DNA of 64,000 bases from Marinobacterium aestuarii (lineage in GTDB: Bacteria > Pseudomonadota > Gammaproteobacteria > Pseudomonadales > Balneatricaceae): assembly GCF_001651805.1 (NCBI RefSeq), contig NZ_CP015839.1:3534001-3598000 (forward strand), given 5' to 3'. Positions 35,203-44,002 of this stretch are shown here, piece by piece (within the stretch, counting starts at the first letter, position 1; each line of letters begins with the position of its first letter). Below the pieces are notes generated by a model. It saw only the letters and a list, made by a program, of their open reading frames with translations. It had not been told where the DNA came from and did no database searches. The position numbers and the translations under genes were made by a program.

Positions 35203-35457
35203 TTACTCGGCTTCAGCCCCGTCGACATCCGCCGGTGCATCCTTGGGTCCGCGACGGAACAGGATGTAACCATCCAGAAAGGCTTCCAGCACTTCGTCGC
35301 TGCATTCTTTGTAGTTCTTGTGACCTGGCTTGCGGAAATAGCCCGACAGCTCAGCCTTGTTGACGCTGTGCTCAGTCAGCGCGAAGACCGCAAACAGATC
35401 CGCTTCTTTCAGGTCCAGGGCAATGCGCAGTTTTTTCAGTACATCGTTGTTCGTCAT
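35203..35457 (-). CDS. single-domain DUF1456 (YehS-like) protein
   Basis: An 84-residue protein from the ATG at 35457 (a TTG at 35463 is the alternative). It matches one repeat of the DUF1456/YehS family: MTNNDVLKKLRIALDLKEADL, FALTEHSVNKAELSGYFRKPGHKNYKECSDEVLEAFLDGYILFRRG. YehS has two such repeats in about 156 residues, so this is a half-length form; an acidic tail (DAPADVDGAEAE) replaces the second. The reading frame is clean, so it is not obviously a broken gene. Function of the family is unknown. It stands alone, convergent with the previous gene. Confidence 0.85.
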   Translation of the reverse strand: MTNNDVLKKLRIALDLKEADLFAVFALTEHSVNKAELSGYFRKPGHKNYKECSDEVLEAFLDGYILFRRGPKDAPADVDGAEAE

Positions 35458-35585
35458 CGTCAATCCGGTCAGTCAATATCGATAAAGAGCCGCTAAAACG
35501 GCACAGTCACTCAGGCGCCCTACTCTACAGCAAAACGCCCTCCGCGCCTGCTGCGCGCAGCAAAGATAATCGTGCACCCCAGACG

Positions 35586-35622
35586 AAAAAAAGCCCGGCG
35601 GGAGTCGAAACTCCAGCCGGGC
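35586..35622 (-). terminator. intrinsic terminator of the CoA-transferase operon
   Basis: Read leftwards, GCCCGGCTGGAGT and ACTCCCGCCGGGC form a 13-bp stem with one mismatch and a short loop, followed by seven T (35592-35586). It is 43 bp past the stop of the B subunit gene. Confidence 0.92.
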
Positions 35623-35665
35623 CCAAAGGGATTGACAGCATCAAACGGTAAAGCGGGGGAAAACC

Positions 35666-36322
35666 CTAGAACGTCATTTCGGGTACATGATCCGGCACTA
35701 TCAGCTTGCCGGCGGTTTTGGACACGATTTCCTCAACCGATACACCGGGCGCACGTTCACGCAGGATGAAGGCGCCATCTTCAATTTCGAGCCAGGCCAG
35801 ATCCGTCAGCACTTTCTTGATGCAACCGGCGCCCGTCAGCGGCAAGGTGCAGCTGTCCAGCAGCTTGGATTCGCCGTGCTTGGAGGCGTGGGTCATGGTC
35901 ACGATAATGTTATCGGCACCGGCCACCAGATCCATGGCGCCGCCCATGCCCTTGATCAGCTTGCCGGGAATCATCCAGGACGCGATATTGCCCTGCACAT
36001 CCACCTCGAAAGCACCCAGTACGGTCAGGTCAACATGGCCGCCGCGTATCATGGCAAAGGATTCCGCCGACGAGAAAATGGAGGCGCCGGGAATCGCCGT
36101 TACTGTCTGTTTGCCGGCATTGATCATGTCCGCATCCAGCTCAGCCTCGGTGGGGAAAGCCCCCATGCCGAGCAGGCCGTTTTCGGACTGCAGCATGACT
36201 TCCATGCCCTCGGGTACATAGTTGGCCACCAGGGTCGGAATACCGATGCCCAGGTTCACGTAGAAGCCATCTTGAAGTTCGCGCGCTACGCGCATTGCAA
36301 TCTGTTCGCGAGAAAGTGCCAT
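35666..36322 (-). CDS. scoB: 3-oxoacid CoA-transferase subunit B
   Basis: The ATG at 36322 is preceded by AGAGGC; the longer frame to 36370 is not supported. The 218-residue B subunit carries the catalytic-glutamate motif SENGLLG, with VNLGIGIPTLVANYVPEG before it, ASWMIPGKLIKGMGGAMDLVAGA and TDLAWLEI after. With subunit A it moves CoA from succinyl-CoA (or another donor) onto a 3-oxoacid, such as acetoacetate or 3-oxoadipate. The donor and acceptor cannot be read from sequence; the ScoAB/AtoDA type fits best. It is second in the operon, 79 bp after subunit A, and followed by a strong terminator. Confidence 0.92.
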   Translation of the reverse strand: MALSREQIAMRVARELQDGFYVNLGIGIPTLVANYVPEGMEVMLQSENGLLGMGAFPTEAELDADMINAGKQTVTAIPGASIFSSAESFAMIRGGHVDLTVLGAFEVDVQGNIASWMIPGKLIKGMGGAMDLVAGADNIIVTMTHASKHGESKLLDSCTLPLTGAGCIKKVLTDLAWLEIEDGAFILRERAPGVSVEEIVSKTAGKLIVPDHVPEMTF

Positions 36323-36401
36323 TATTCTGCCTCTTGCGCTGGAGCCACCGGCCACTGGCCGGTTTCTCACTGAATTTGTTATTGATGAAAACCTTGGGCG
36401 C

Positions 36402-37103
36402 TTACGCCTGGCGCAGGGTGCGCTGCTCGATCCGCTTCTCGAAAGTGCCCTTGATCACGCGCTGAACGTAGATGCCCGGCGTGTGAATCTGGCTGGGTTC
36501 CAGCTCGCCCGGCTCAACAATTTCTTCCACTTCCACCACCGTGATCTTGCCGGCCGTCGCCGCCATGGGGTTGAAGTTCTGTGCGGTGTGGCGGTACATG
36601 ACGTTGCCGTAGCGGTCCGCCTTCCAGCCTTTGACGATGGCGAAATCACCGGTAACCGACTCTTCCATGATGTAGGAGCGGCCATTGAACTCGCGTACTT
36701 CCTTGCCTTCGGCAACAGGTGTACCGAAGCCTGTGGCGGTAAAGAACGCCGGGATACCGGCACCGCCGGCACGCATTTTCTCGGCCAGGGTTCCCTGGGG
36801 CGTCAGTTCGACCTCCAGTTCACCGGCCAGCAGCTGCTTTTCGAACAGGGCGTTTTCACCCACATAGGACGAGATCATCTTGCGAATCTGGCGGTCTTCC
36901 AGCAGCACGCCAAGGCCAAAGCCATCCACGCCACAGTTGTTCGACACAATGGTCAGATCCTTTACGCCCATCTGCTTGATGCGCGCAATCAGGTTTTCCG
37001 GAATACCACACAGGCCAAAGCCGCCGGCAATCACGGTCATTCCGCTTTCGAGGCCAGCCAGTGCCTCTTCATAGGTATTTACAACTTTATCGAAACCGGC
37101 CAT
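36402..37103 (-). CDS. scoA: 3-oxoacid CoA-transferase subunit A
   Basis: A 233-residue A subunit: [95 protein letters not shown] and [10 protein letters not shown]. These are standard in bacterial ScoA/AtoD proteins, and the subunit holds the CoA-binding region ([10 protein letters not shown]). It starts at the ATG at 37103, and a LysR-family gene diverges from it 140 bp away, probably controlling it. Length normal. Confidence 0.93.
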   Translation of the reverse strand: MAGFDKVVNTYEEALAGLESGMTVIAGGFGLCGIPENLIARIKQMGVKDLTIVSNNCGVDGFGLGVLLEDRQIRKMISSYVGENALFEKQLLAGELEVELTPQGTLAEKMRAGGAGIPAFFTATGFGTPVAEGKEVREFNGRSYIMEESVTGDFAIVKGWKADRYGNVMYRHTAQNFNPMAATAGKITVVEVEEIVEPGELEPSQIHTPGIYVQRVIKGTFEKRIEQRTLRQA

Positions 37104-37243
37104 TTCGCCACTCCTGATTATTGTTAGCCACTGTGCCTCACTTGCTAGCCAGTGTGCCGCAACTCAATATATTTATTAAGTTTGATTTTTTTATTTATTC
37201 ATTTACTTTGTAAAACAATAAACCCCAACCCTGATACTACAAC

Positions 37244-38128
37244 ATGACCATCAAGCAACTGCGCGCCTTTATCGCCGTCGCCCGTACCCTTAGCTTTGCC
37301 GAGGCCAGCGTTCGGGTTCACCTGTCGCAACCGGCCCTGAGCCTGGCGATAAAGAAGCTGGAAGAGTCCCTGGGCGGCCGTCTGTTTAACCGTACCACCC
37401 GCACCATCGCGCTGACGCCCGAAGGCGACGTGCTATTGCCCATCGCTGAACGCTTGATGGCCGAATGGGACAGTGTAGAAGAAGAACTGCACCAGCGGTT
37501 TGCCCTGCAGCTGGGCAAGATCGCCGTTGCCGCCATGCCCTCCTTTGCCAGTTCACTGCTGCCCCAGGCGCTGCTGCGCTATCGCAAGCTCTATCCGCGC
37601 ATCAATATCGAAGTACACGACGTCATCGCCGAACAGGTTGTGGACATGGTGCGCCAGAACCGGGTCGAGGTCGGCGTGACCTTCGACCCCGGCGCCAGCG
37701 ACGACCTGCTGTTTCGCCCGCTGTTCAGCGATGAATTTATCGCCGTGCTGCCTCCCGGCCACCCGGACGCGAACCGCAATCCGCTGCCCTGGCAGCAACT
37801 GCTGCAGCACGACTTCATCACCCTGCAGCGCCCATCGAGCCTGCGCCTGCTGATGGAGCGCCAGCTGGCCGAACAGGGTATGGCACCGCGTGTCGCCTTC
37901 GAAGCGCATCAGCTGGCCACCGTGGGCCGCATGGTCGCAACGGGCCTGGGCGTCAGCGCCGTACCCGCCCTGTGCCGCCAGCAGATGCAGGAACTCGGCG
38001 CCTGCTGCGTATCTCTGGCCGAACCGTCCATTTCCCGCCGCGTCGGTATCCTGACCCGCAGCAACCACCAGCTGTCCGTCGCCGCAAGGGCCTTGATCGA
38101 CGTATTGAGCGAGACCTTCAAGAAATAG
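37244..38128 (+). CDS. LysR-family transcriptional regulator
   Basis: A 294-residue LysR protein. The N-terminal helix-turn-helix is MTIKQLRAFIAVARTLSFAEASVRVHLSQPALSLAIKKLEESLGGRLFNR; the effector domain follows from about residue 90 (GKIAVAAMPSFASSLLPQALLRY) and ends normally. It is divergent from the CoA-transferase operon, whose promoter it most likely controls in response to a substrate-derived effector. The intergenic region is AT-rich (37160-37230), as usual for a LysR-controlled promoter. Confidence 0.94.
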   Translation: MTIKQLRAFIAVARTLSFAEASVRVHLSQPALSLAIKKLEESLGGRLFNRTTRTIALTPEGDVLLPIAERLMAEWDSVEEELHQRFALQLGKIAVAAMPSFASSLLPQALLRYRKLYPRINIEVHDVIAEQVVDMVRQNRVEVGVTFDPGASDDLLFRPLFSDEFIAVLPPGHPDANRNPLPWQQLLQHDFITLQRPSSLRLLMERQLAEQGMAPRVAFEAHQLATVGRMVATGLGVSAVPALCRQQMQELGACCVSLAEPSISRRVGILTRSNHQLSVAARALIDVLSETFKK

Positions 38129-38210
38129 TCGCTGGCGTCCTGAAAATATAGGAAAAACCCCATTTTTAAGGAAAGCCCGACATTAGCAGACGGCCTAAGC
38201 CTTTGATTTA

Positions 38211-38286
38211 TGGTGCCGATAAGAGGATTCGAACCTCCGACCTGCTCATTACGAATGAGCTGCTCTGCCGGCTGAGCTATATCGGC
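38211..38286 (-). tRNA. tRNA-Thr(CGT)
   Basis: A 76-nt tRNA with encoded CCA. The anticodon loop ATTCGTAAT carries CGT, the acceptor stem pairs GCCGATA with TATCGGC, and the T-loop is GGTTCGAATCC. It resembles E. coli thrW. It lies downstream of gspB on the same strand and convergent with the LysR gene. Confidence 0.97.
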
Positions 38287-38384
38287 CTGAACTCGATGGG
38301 CGCTAAAAGAGGTAATGGCCTGCTGACTAGCATAGACAACAAAGCCGCCCGCAGGCACTGCCCTTTTGCGCCCAGAGCTGCCCG

Positions 38385-39122
38385 TCAGAGTGCACTCATC
38401 CGAAAGCGGTAATCCTCGTACCTTAGGATCACGCCCTTGGGAATTATTTCCTCAAGTCGCACCTCTGCTGTGATGTTCTGACCTTCGCGCATCATGCGCT
38501 CGCCAACCTTGACCCGGCGCGATGCGGGGTCCTTTGAATAGATATGCACACTGAATGCCAGCTCCGGCAGGCTGCGTTGTACATCCACCGGCAACTGGCG
38601 CCGGTATGGCACACCGGCAAAGGGATCAACATCGTTTTGCATGCTCGCGCTTGCACCTGGCTGACTCTGTGCTGCACGGCTTGTATCCGCGGACCCTCTA
38701 GCAGCGTCCGGGCGGGCAGCGTCCGCACGGGGGCGCGGGCTGACGACAGGCGCGGGCTCTTGCAGCTGGATCCGAACGCCCTTCAAGTTATCGTTGCCGA
38801 TGGCCGCGACGATCATTTCGGCCACCCCCGTGCGGGCTTCAGGCGCGGCTTGGGTGGAGCCTGTGCCGGGCGTTGTACCCGGCGTTTCAGCGGGCGCAGA
38901 AGTCGTTGCAACCGCAGATACCGCGGAGCTGTCCGTTCTGTCGAGGGTCCACCAGCCCAGCACAGCCACACCCGCGACCAGCAGCATAGCCAGCGGCAGG
39001 CGACCCGAACGCTGCGGTGGGTTCCTGCGCGCTGTGAACGCCGGTGCCGGCTGCGCCTGGGGTGGCGCATCCTGCTTGCGCTGACCTTCGGACTGTTTCA
39101 GTGCATCCAGGATGTAGGACAT
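38385..39122 (-). CDS. gspB: type II secretion accessory protein GspB
   Basis: A 245-residue bitopic inner-membrane protein. The N-terminus MSYILDALKQSEGQR and a single helix (about 43-60, LPLAMLLVAGVAVLGWW) are followed by a long Pro/Ala-rich periplasmic linker and a C-terminal domain (VPYRRQLPVDVQRSLPELAFSVHIYSKDPASRRVKV, EIIPKGVILRYEDYRFRM) that is the signature of the GspB family. GspA and GspB together help place the GspD secretin through the peptidoglycan. Its ATG is 2 bp after the gspA stop, so they are an operon. The gene pair is 10 kb from the main gsp cluster but on the same strand. Confidence 0.93.
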   Translation of the reverse strand: MSYILDALKQSEGQRKQDAPPQAQPAPAFTARRNPPQRSGRLPLAMLLVAGVAVLGWWTLDRTDSSAVSAVATTSAPAETPGTTPGTGSTQAAPEARTGVAEMIVAAIGNDNLKGVRIQLQEPAPVVSPRPRADAARPDAARGSADTSRAAQSQPGASASMQNDVDPFAGVPYRRQLPVDVQRSLPELAFSVHIYSKDPASRRVKVGERMMREGQNITAEVRLEEIIPKGVILRYEDYRFRMSAL

Positions 39123-39124
39123 GG

Positions 39125-41038
39125 TTAACGCTCCCGCCTGGGTGCAAGCAGGGGAAGATCGTTACGGGTATGGGTATTCAGATGAATCGCGGTCTTGGGC
39201 CCCACCACGGCATCCACACTAAGGCCTTGTCGCATCTGAAACAGCCCCACCTGTTCCACCAGTTTTTCGTCATAGCGATCGCCGGCCACCAGCTGCACAC
39301 CGCCGTTGAGACGCGCCATTTGCTGGCTCAGCCACTCCACACTGGCGCCTCTGGCACCCGGCCATATGGGTGCGCGGTACTGCGCCGGTACACGCCACAG
39401 CAGGGTATAACTGCCAGGCCAGCGCCGTTCCAATTCATCATAGGGCACATCCATGACCCTGCCCGACACTATCAGGCGCGCGGCCTCATCATTCAGTTCC
39501 AGCACCGTCGCGTGCACGAGCCCTGCCTCGGTTTTCAGGCTAACCACAGCCGGGCGATTGAGCTGCTGCAGCGAAATAAGATCACCCCCGCTCACCAGGC
39601 ACCCCAGCCCCTGAGTCTCGGCAAAGCGACATACCACCGGGTTTTGGCGCGGGTCGTAATCCAGCTTCCAGGCCGCAAAGAGCGCCCGGTAGGCCTGAAC
39701 CAATGCCAGATCCGCATCCGGTTGCGCCTGCCAGCGAAAGCCCTGCGCCGATACCCGATTCGGCGCTCTGTCCTCTTCCTGTACGCCAGGCGGAGAATCT
39801 GACTGTACATCAGGCAGAGGCTGAGCGAGCGCCTGAACCTGACTGTTCTGTGGAGACAGTGCAGACTGAGATACCTTGGAGGCGGCAGCCGCTGTTGCCA
39901 TGACCGACGAGGTGGGCCGCACTATGGGCACACTGGCTGCTGACCCAGAAAGAGCAACTGGACGCGCGACAGCAGCCGCGACTGGTGTTTCAGCCGGCGC
40001 GGCCATGGCGTTTAACTCGGTAACAGCGGTCTCGCCGGGTTGCGTATCAAACAGACTGAAGCTCGACAGCCGTTCCAGCGATGGCAGCTCGAGCGCCGAC
40101 ACCCTGGTGCCATCGGCGACCCAGGCCGCCACCGCAAAGCCCACCAGCCAGGCAGCCAGTACCGCAGTAACCGCCAGCGCCAGTAACCAGCGCCAGCTGT
40201 CTCTAGGCGAGAGTCGCAGCGCCGCCTCATCACCGAAGACCTCGCGGGACGCCTTGACCAGGGTCGCCACTTCAACATGGTTGTCCCGCTGCACAAAGCT
40301 GCCGAGCAAGGCCCGATCGCAGAGTATATTCACCACCCGTGGAATACCACCAGACAGTCGATACAGGCGCTTTAGCGTCGAGGCCGGGAAGATCGGCCGG
40401 TTCAGGCCCGCAACCGCCAGACGATGGACGATATAGGCTTCCAGATCTTTCAGCGACAGCGCGCCCAGGTGATAGCGAGCCGTGATGCGCTGCGATAGCT
40501 GGCGCAGTTCAGGACGGGCCAGCAGCTCCAGCAGCTCCGGCTGGCCCACCAGTACAATCTGCAGCAGCTTGCATTCATTGGTCTCAAGGTTGGTCAGCAG
40601 GCGAATCTGTTCCAGCAGCACGACACCCAGGTTCTGCGCCTCGTCGATGATCAGTACGGTGCTACGGCCCCGGGCATGGGTATCGAGCAGATGACGATTG
40701 ATAAGGTCGATATAGGTTTTGCTGCGCACCTGATCGCCCAACGGATAAGCTATGCCCAGTTCGTCACAGAGCGCTGCCAGCAGCTCCTCGACGCTGGCCT
40801 TGGGGTTCAGAATCATCGCGACATCGGTGTTTGCCGGCATCTGCTCCAGCAGGCGCCGACACACCGTGGTTTTGCCGGTGCCGACCTCTCCGGTAAGCAG
40901 GACAAAACCACCATTGCTGCCAATGCCATACAGCAGATGGGCAAGCGCTTCCTGATACTGTTCACTGAGAAAAAGATAACGCGGATTAGGCGCTATCGAG
41001 AACGGCGATTCACTCAAACCAAAATAGTTGTTGTACAT
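39125..41038 (-). CDS. gspA: type II secretion ATPase GspA (ExeA-like)
   Basis: The ATG at 41038 gives the family N-terminus MYNNYFGLSESPFSI; an ATG at 41050 is also possible. The 637-residue product has an AAA+ domain (Walker A GEVGTGKTT near residue 50, Walker B VLIIDEAQN), one transmembrane helix (about 265-290), a periplasmic region with a peptidase-C39-like segment and a C-terminal peptidoglycan-binding domain (LSVDAVVGPKTAIHLN). In Aeromonas, ExeAB uses ATP and peptidoglycan binding to help assemble the secretin. With gspB it forms a two-gene operon, divergent from the VpsR-like activator. Confidence 0.93.
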   Translation of the reverse strand: MYNNYFGLSESPFSIAPNPRYLFLSEQYQEALAHLLYGIGSNGGFVLLTGEVGTGKTTVCRRLLEQMPANTDVAMILNPKASVEELLAALCDELGIAYPLGDQVRSKTYIDLINRHLLDTHARGRSTVLIIDEAQNLGVVLLEQIRLLTNLETNECKLLQIVLVGQPELLELLARPELRQLSQRITARYHLGALSLKDLEAYIVHRLAVAGLNRPIFPASTLKRLYRLSGGIPRVVNILCDRALLGSFVQRDNHVEVATLVKASREVFGDEAALRLSPRDSWRWLLALAVTAVLAAWLVGFAVAAWVADGTRVSALELPSLERLSSFSLFDTQPGETAVTELNAMAAPAETPVAAAVARPVALSGSAASVPIVRPTSSVMATAAAASKVSQSALSPQNSQVQALAQPLPDVQSDSPPGVQEEDRAPNRVSAQGFRWQAQPDADLALVQAYRALFAAWKLDYDPRQNPVVCRFAETQGLGCLVSGGDLISLQQLNRPAVVSLKTEAGLVHATVLELNDEAARLIVSGRVMDVPYDELERRWPGSYTLLWRVPAQYRAPIWPGARGASVEWLSQQMARLNGGVQLVAGDRYDEKLVEQVGLFQMRQGLSVDAVVGPKTAIHLNTHTRNDLPLLAPRRER

Positions 41039-41300
41039 CTGCGTTACCATCCCGGCCTGACATGGAGTAACTATAGATGTTGCCTGTGCCTTTTACCGAC
41101 TGGTAGTGCCCAAAATTGCCATCGCAAAAAAATGTAGAGCAGACGCCAGAAATGACTCAGCTGCGTGAAAAGCAAGCATTGAATCCCTGATACCAATGCA
41201 TCAATTTCCAGTTGTCCCAAGGTGGCCCATCCTATACTTGTTACAAAAGCGAAACAGAATTGCACTGAGCCCTCTATAAAACTCACTTACCCTGTGAAAA

Positions 41301-42698
41301 ATGATGACCCTATCAACTGTCACAGAGGATCAGGGACGACACCTTGCATCAACGGGCACGGTCGCCCGCACAGCACTTTTTCTGGATATTTACGATAGTA
41401 ATCGCGCGCCCAGCCTCAACCTTAACCTTAATGGCTGGACGCTAGAGCGCGTGACCAATATCGACAGCGCCCGCGATTCCCTGCGCGAACATAACTACTA
41501 CGTCGGTCTGGTAAAGCTCGACTGGCCCTCCATCCAGGACCGGGATGAAATTGAAGATTTTTTCCACCAGGACCAGTACACCAACTGGATAGCCCTGACG
41601 ACGCCAGACGTCATGCGTGATCACGCCTTCAGGCGCATGTTGTTTGAAAACTTCTACGATTACTTCACCCTGCCGCTGGACCCAAACCAGAGTTATCTGC
41701 AGGCCACCCTGGGTCATGCCTATGGCATCAGCCGGCTGCGCAAGCTGGAAGACAAGCAGCTTTCCATGCTGGATGAATTTCACATGGTGGGGGCCAGCCC
41801 CGCCATCATGGAAATATTCAAGCAGATCCGCAAGGTCGCCACGGCCGAGGCGCCGGTGCTAATCACCGGTGAAAGTGGCACCGGCAAGGAGCTCATTGCC
41901 CGCGCCATTCACCAGCGTTCGTCACGCCGCAAGGGCCCCTTCATCGCCGTCAACTGCGGTTCGCTGCCCGACACCCTGGTGCACTCGGAGTTATTCGGTT
42001 ACGAAAAAGGCGCCTTTACCGGCGCCTACAAACGCAAAATTGGCCGCCTGGAAGCCGCCACCGAGGGCACCGTCTTTCTGGATGAGATCGGCGACCTGCC
42101 GCTCGACATGCAGGTGCACCTGCTGCGCTTTCTGCAGGAACAGACACTGGAACGCCTGGGCAGCAACGATAGCATCCATGTCAACGCACGGGTAATCGCC
42201 GCCACCAATATCGATCTTGAGCAGGCCGTTGAAGTCAGTAACTTTCGGGAGGACCTGTACTACCGGCTTAATGTACTCACGGTAAAGGTGCCGCCACTGC
42301 GCGAGCGCAACGGCGATATCGAACTGCTGGCACGGTTTTTCTTTCAGAAATTTCGCAATGAACAGGGCTGCCATGTGCGCGGCTTTACCCAGCAGGCGCT
42401 GTCCGCCCTCAATGCCTATGAATGGCCCGGCAATGTGCGCGAACTGATCAACCGTATCCGCCGCGCCATGGTCATGAGCGACAACCGCCTGGTGACACCG
42501 GCCGACCTGGGGCTGGACGACAGCGTCTGCAACAGCGGCCAGCAAATCACGCTGGAAGATGCACGCAACCGCGCAGAAACTCAGGCCATTCGGCAAAACC
42601 TGGAGCTGAGTCACAACAACGTATCCAAGGCGGCCCGCATGCTCGGCGTCTCCCGCGTCACCCTCTATCGCCTGATGGAAAAATATCAGTTGCGATAA
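41301..42698 (+). CDS. VpsR-like sigma-54 enhancer-binding activator
   Basis: A 465-residue activator. Residues 20-145 form a degenerate receiver like that of VpsR (TALFLDIYDSNRAPS, then VKLDWPS); the acidic pocket is incomplete. The AAA+ domain has Walker A GESGTGKE (190-197), an intact GAFTGA loop (237-242), Walker B TVFLDEIGD and the arginine finger region; a Fis-type helix-turn-helix closes the protein (SHNNVSKAARMLGVSRVTLYRLMEKY). VpsR of Vibrio binds c-di-GMP. The intact GAFTGA means this protein should contact sigma-54. Likely targets are the promoter at 49116-49131 and possibly the one at 42913. It is divergent from gspAB. Confidence 0.9.
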   Translation: MMTLSTVTEDQGRHLASTGTVARTALFLDIYDSNRAPSLNLNLNGWTLERVTNIDSARDSLREHNYYVGLVKLDWPSIQDRDEIEDFFHQDQYTNWIALTTPDVMRDHAFRRMLFENFYDYFTLPLDPNQSYLQATLGHAYGISRLRKLEDKQLSMLDEFHMVGASPAIMEIFKQIRKVATAEAPVLITGESGTGKELIARAIHQRSSRRKGPFIAVNCGSLPDTLVHSELFGYEKGAFTGAYKRKIGRLEAATEGTVFLDEIGDLPLDMQVHLLRFLQEQTLERLGSNDSIHVNARVIAATNIDLEQAVEVSNFREDLYYRLNVLTVKVPPLRERNGDIELLARFFFQKFRNEQGCHVRGFTQQALSALNAYEWPGNVRELINRIRRAMVMSDNRLVTPADLGLDDSVCNSGQQITLEDARNRAETQAIRQNLELSHNNVSKAARMLGVSRVTLYRLMEKYQLR

Positions 42699-43037
42699 CA
42701 GCGCGCCGCGACTGCACCACTGAAAAAACCTTTAACGTCGCAATAAATCCACAGCCGCTGCAAATCCGACGCACACAAGCGTGCGAGCCTTGGAATTAAT
42801 GCTACTCAAACGAAACAGCCATTCGGCCAAAGTGTTTCAGTTCATTTACAGATTTATCGCTTTCAAAATAGCGTTGCAATAAAAACCAATACTGATCAAG
42901 CGGTTAAAAAAATGGCGTGAAATGTGCACATTCCTGATAGGGCCTAAATTCCGCGCCCCGTTGCGTTAACCACAAGACCTGCTCGGGAGTTTTTCCGAAC
43001 AACCGGAATCCAACAAAAAGGTAAACGGGATAAATCG
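42699..43037. other. non-coding leader region with candidate sigma-54 site
   Basis: I see no gene in these 339 bases. The stretch is AT-rich around 42720-42910 and contains the sigma-54-like element at 42913-42928. It separates the activator gene from the small gene at 43038. Confidence 0.5.
42913..42928 (+). promoter_or_regulatory. candidate sigma-54 promoter upstream of a small gene
   Basis: TGGCGTGAAATGTGCA has GG and GC at the correct -24/-12 spacing and three mismatches to TGGCACG-N4-TTGCA. It points towards the small gene 110 bp downstream and lies directly after a sigma-54 activator gene. Moderate match only. Confidence 0.4.
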
Positions 43038-43340
43038 GTGCCGGATCAACCGTTATCCAGATCTGACACCTCAGGCTGCACAGGTCGCAACCTGACCAAC
43101 ATGAGCCCTAACATGAGCCGTTCCAAGAACTACTACTACCGCAGCCGACTGCTAAGGGAACGGATTCGCAAGGACGAAGGCGCCCAGGCCACACCGCCTG
43201 CCACAACAGGGCGTGCAAACGCCGATGACGCCTTTGCGCTGCCCGACTATTTCCACGCTCCGCCCGCACCCGACGGCGATTTCCTCAGCGACGACCAAGG
43301 CCGCTATCCCAGGGTTGTACTCTGGGACGAAAATGCCTGA
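43038..43340 (+). CDS. small protein of unknown function
   Basis: A 100-residue frame from a GTG (GGGA nine bases upstream); ATGs at 43101 and 43113 are alternatives giving 79 or 75 residues. I do not recognise it. After a basic stretch (SKNYYYRSRLLRERIRKDEG) it is Pro/Asp-rich and ends in DDQGRYPRVVLWDENA, similar to the ending of the small protein at 34782. No signal peptide or membrane helix is visible. It is preceded by a weak sigma-54-like element and lies in the secretion island. Coding status is likely but not certain. Confidence 0.55.
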   Translation: MPDQPLSRSDTSGCTGRNLTNMSPNMSRSKNYYYRSRLLRERIRKDEGAQATPPATTGRANADDAFALPDYFHAPPAPDGDFLSDDQGRYPRVVLWDENA

Positions 43341-43828
43341 GCCTATCCTCACTTGAGCGCTTCCTTGCCAAACCATGCCCCTGATTCCCCTTCGCGACTC
43401 TGCGCCATCACTCCCGTGATCAGGCCCAGGAGCTCTCTCCCAGAAAATCAAAAACTCAAAACCTGTGCCGGAACCGCGAACTGTTTCACGTACCTTACAG
43501 CCCGCGTAACCATAATCACTATTTGTCTCCCCTTGGCAACGGATACTCACAAAATCGATCAAATTTGAGACATTACCCTGCGCCTATATTCCACATCTGT
43601 ATAAATAACACTCGATTCAGCATGTTATAGTTCTTACCCATATTACGGAGCCCGTTAATCGCTCCGAAAACGTATCAAATTTTTAACAATCGCCAGAAAA
43701 TGGCGGACAGTACTTTTAACAGGGATGCTCGGATGTGCGTAAATGGAACACAGAAAATGTGGCTACCACATGCCGAAAAAATATTTCACCCACGGGAAAA
43801 CAGTACCGCGGCAACAGATTTATATTGA
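43341..43828. other. non-coding stretch upstream of the riboswitch
   Basis: No supported gene is seen. A 73-codon frame begins at 43743 but runs through the riboswitch aptamer and is rejected. The promoter for the secreted-protein gene must lie here; TATATT and TATAAA occur near 43588 and 43600 without a good -35, so none is called. Confidence 0.5.
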
Positions 43829-43998
43829 AAAGATCCTCTCCCGACAAAGGCAAAGCCTGAGTAATCAGGCGGCGCAAAGTTACGGGTCCTTGTTTGTGTT
43901 TTCAAATGCGAATCAGGATCGCCGGACCGCCGAAGGAGAGAACCACTTACGGATTGGCCGCTAGAGGATCTTTGCTGAATTTTTAACTTTCAGGAGAG
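43829..43998 (+). promoter_or_regulatory. class I c-di-GMP (GEMM-I) riboswitch candidate
   Basis: Aptamer 43836-43940. Seen: closing helix P1, CTCTCC (43836-43841) with GGAGAG (43935-43940); GGCAAA (43849-43854); P2, GCCTGA-GTAA-TCAGGC, a perfect stem with a GNRA loop (43855-43870); GGCGCAAAG (43871-43879), equivalent to the conserved GACGCAAAG; P3, GGTCCT (43885-43890) with AGGATC (43915-43920); and GCCGGACCGCCGA at the 3' side. This is the conserved layout of class I c-di-GMP riboswitches, including the residues expected at the two ligand guanine contacts and the stacked adenine. The P1 5' strand is also complementary to the ribosome-binding site GGAGAG (43993-43998), and AAAGATCCTCT (43829-43839) to AGAGGATCTTT (43963-43973). 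Switching between these pairings would control the secreted-protein gene at 44003. Confidence 0.85.
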
Positions 43999-44002
43999 AT
44001 CT

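Noticed and set aside
43743..43964. 73-codon frame before the secreted-protein gene
   Set aside because: It runs through the conserved riboswitch helices, has no ribosome-binding site and no protein-like composition.
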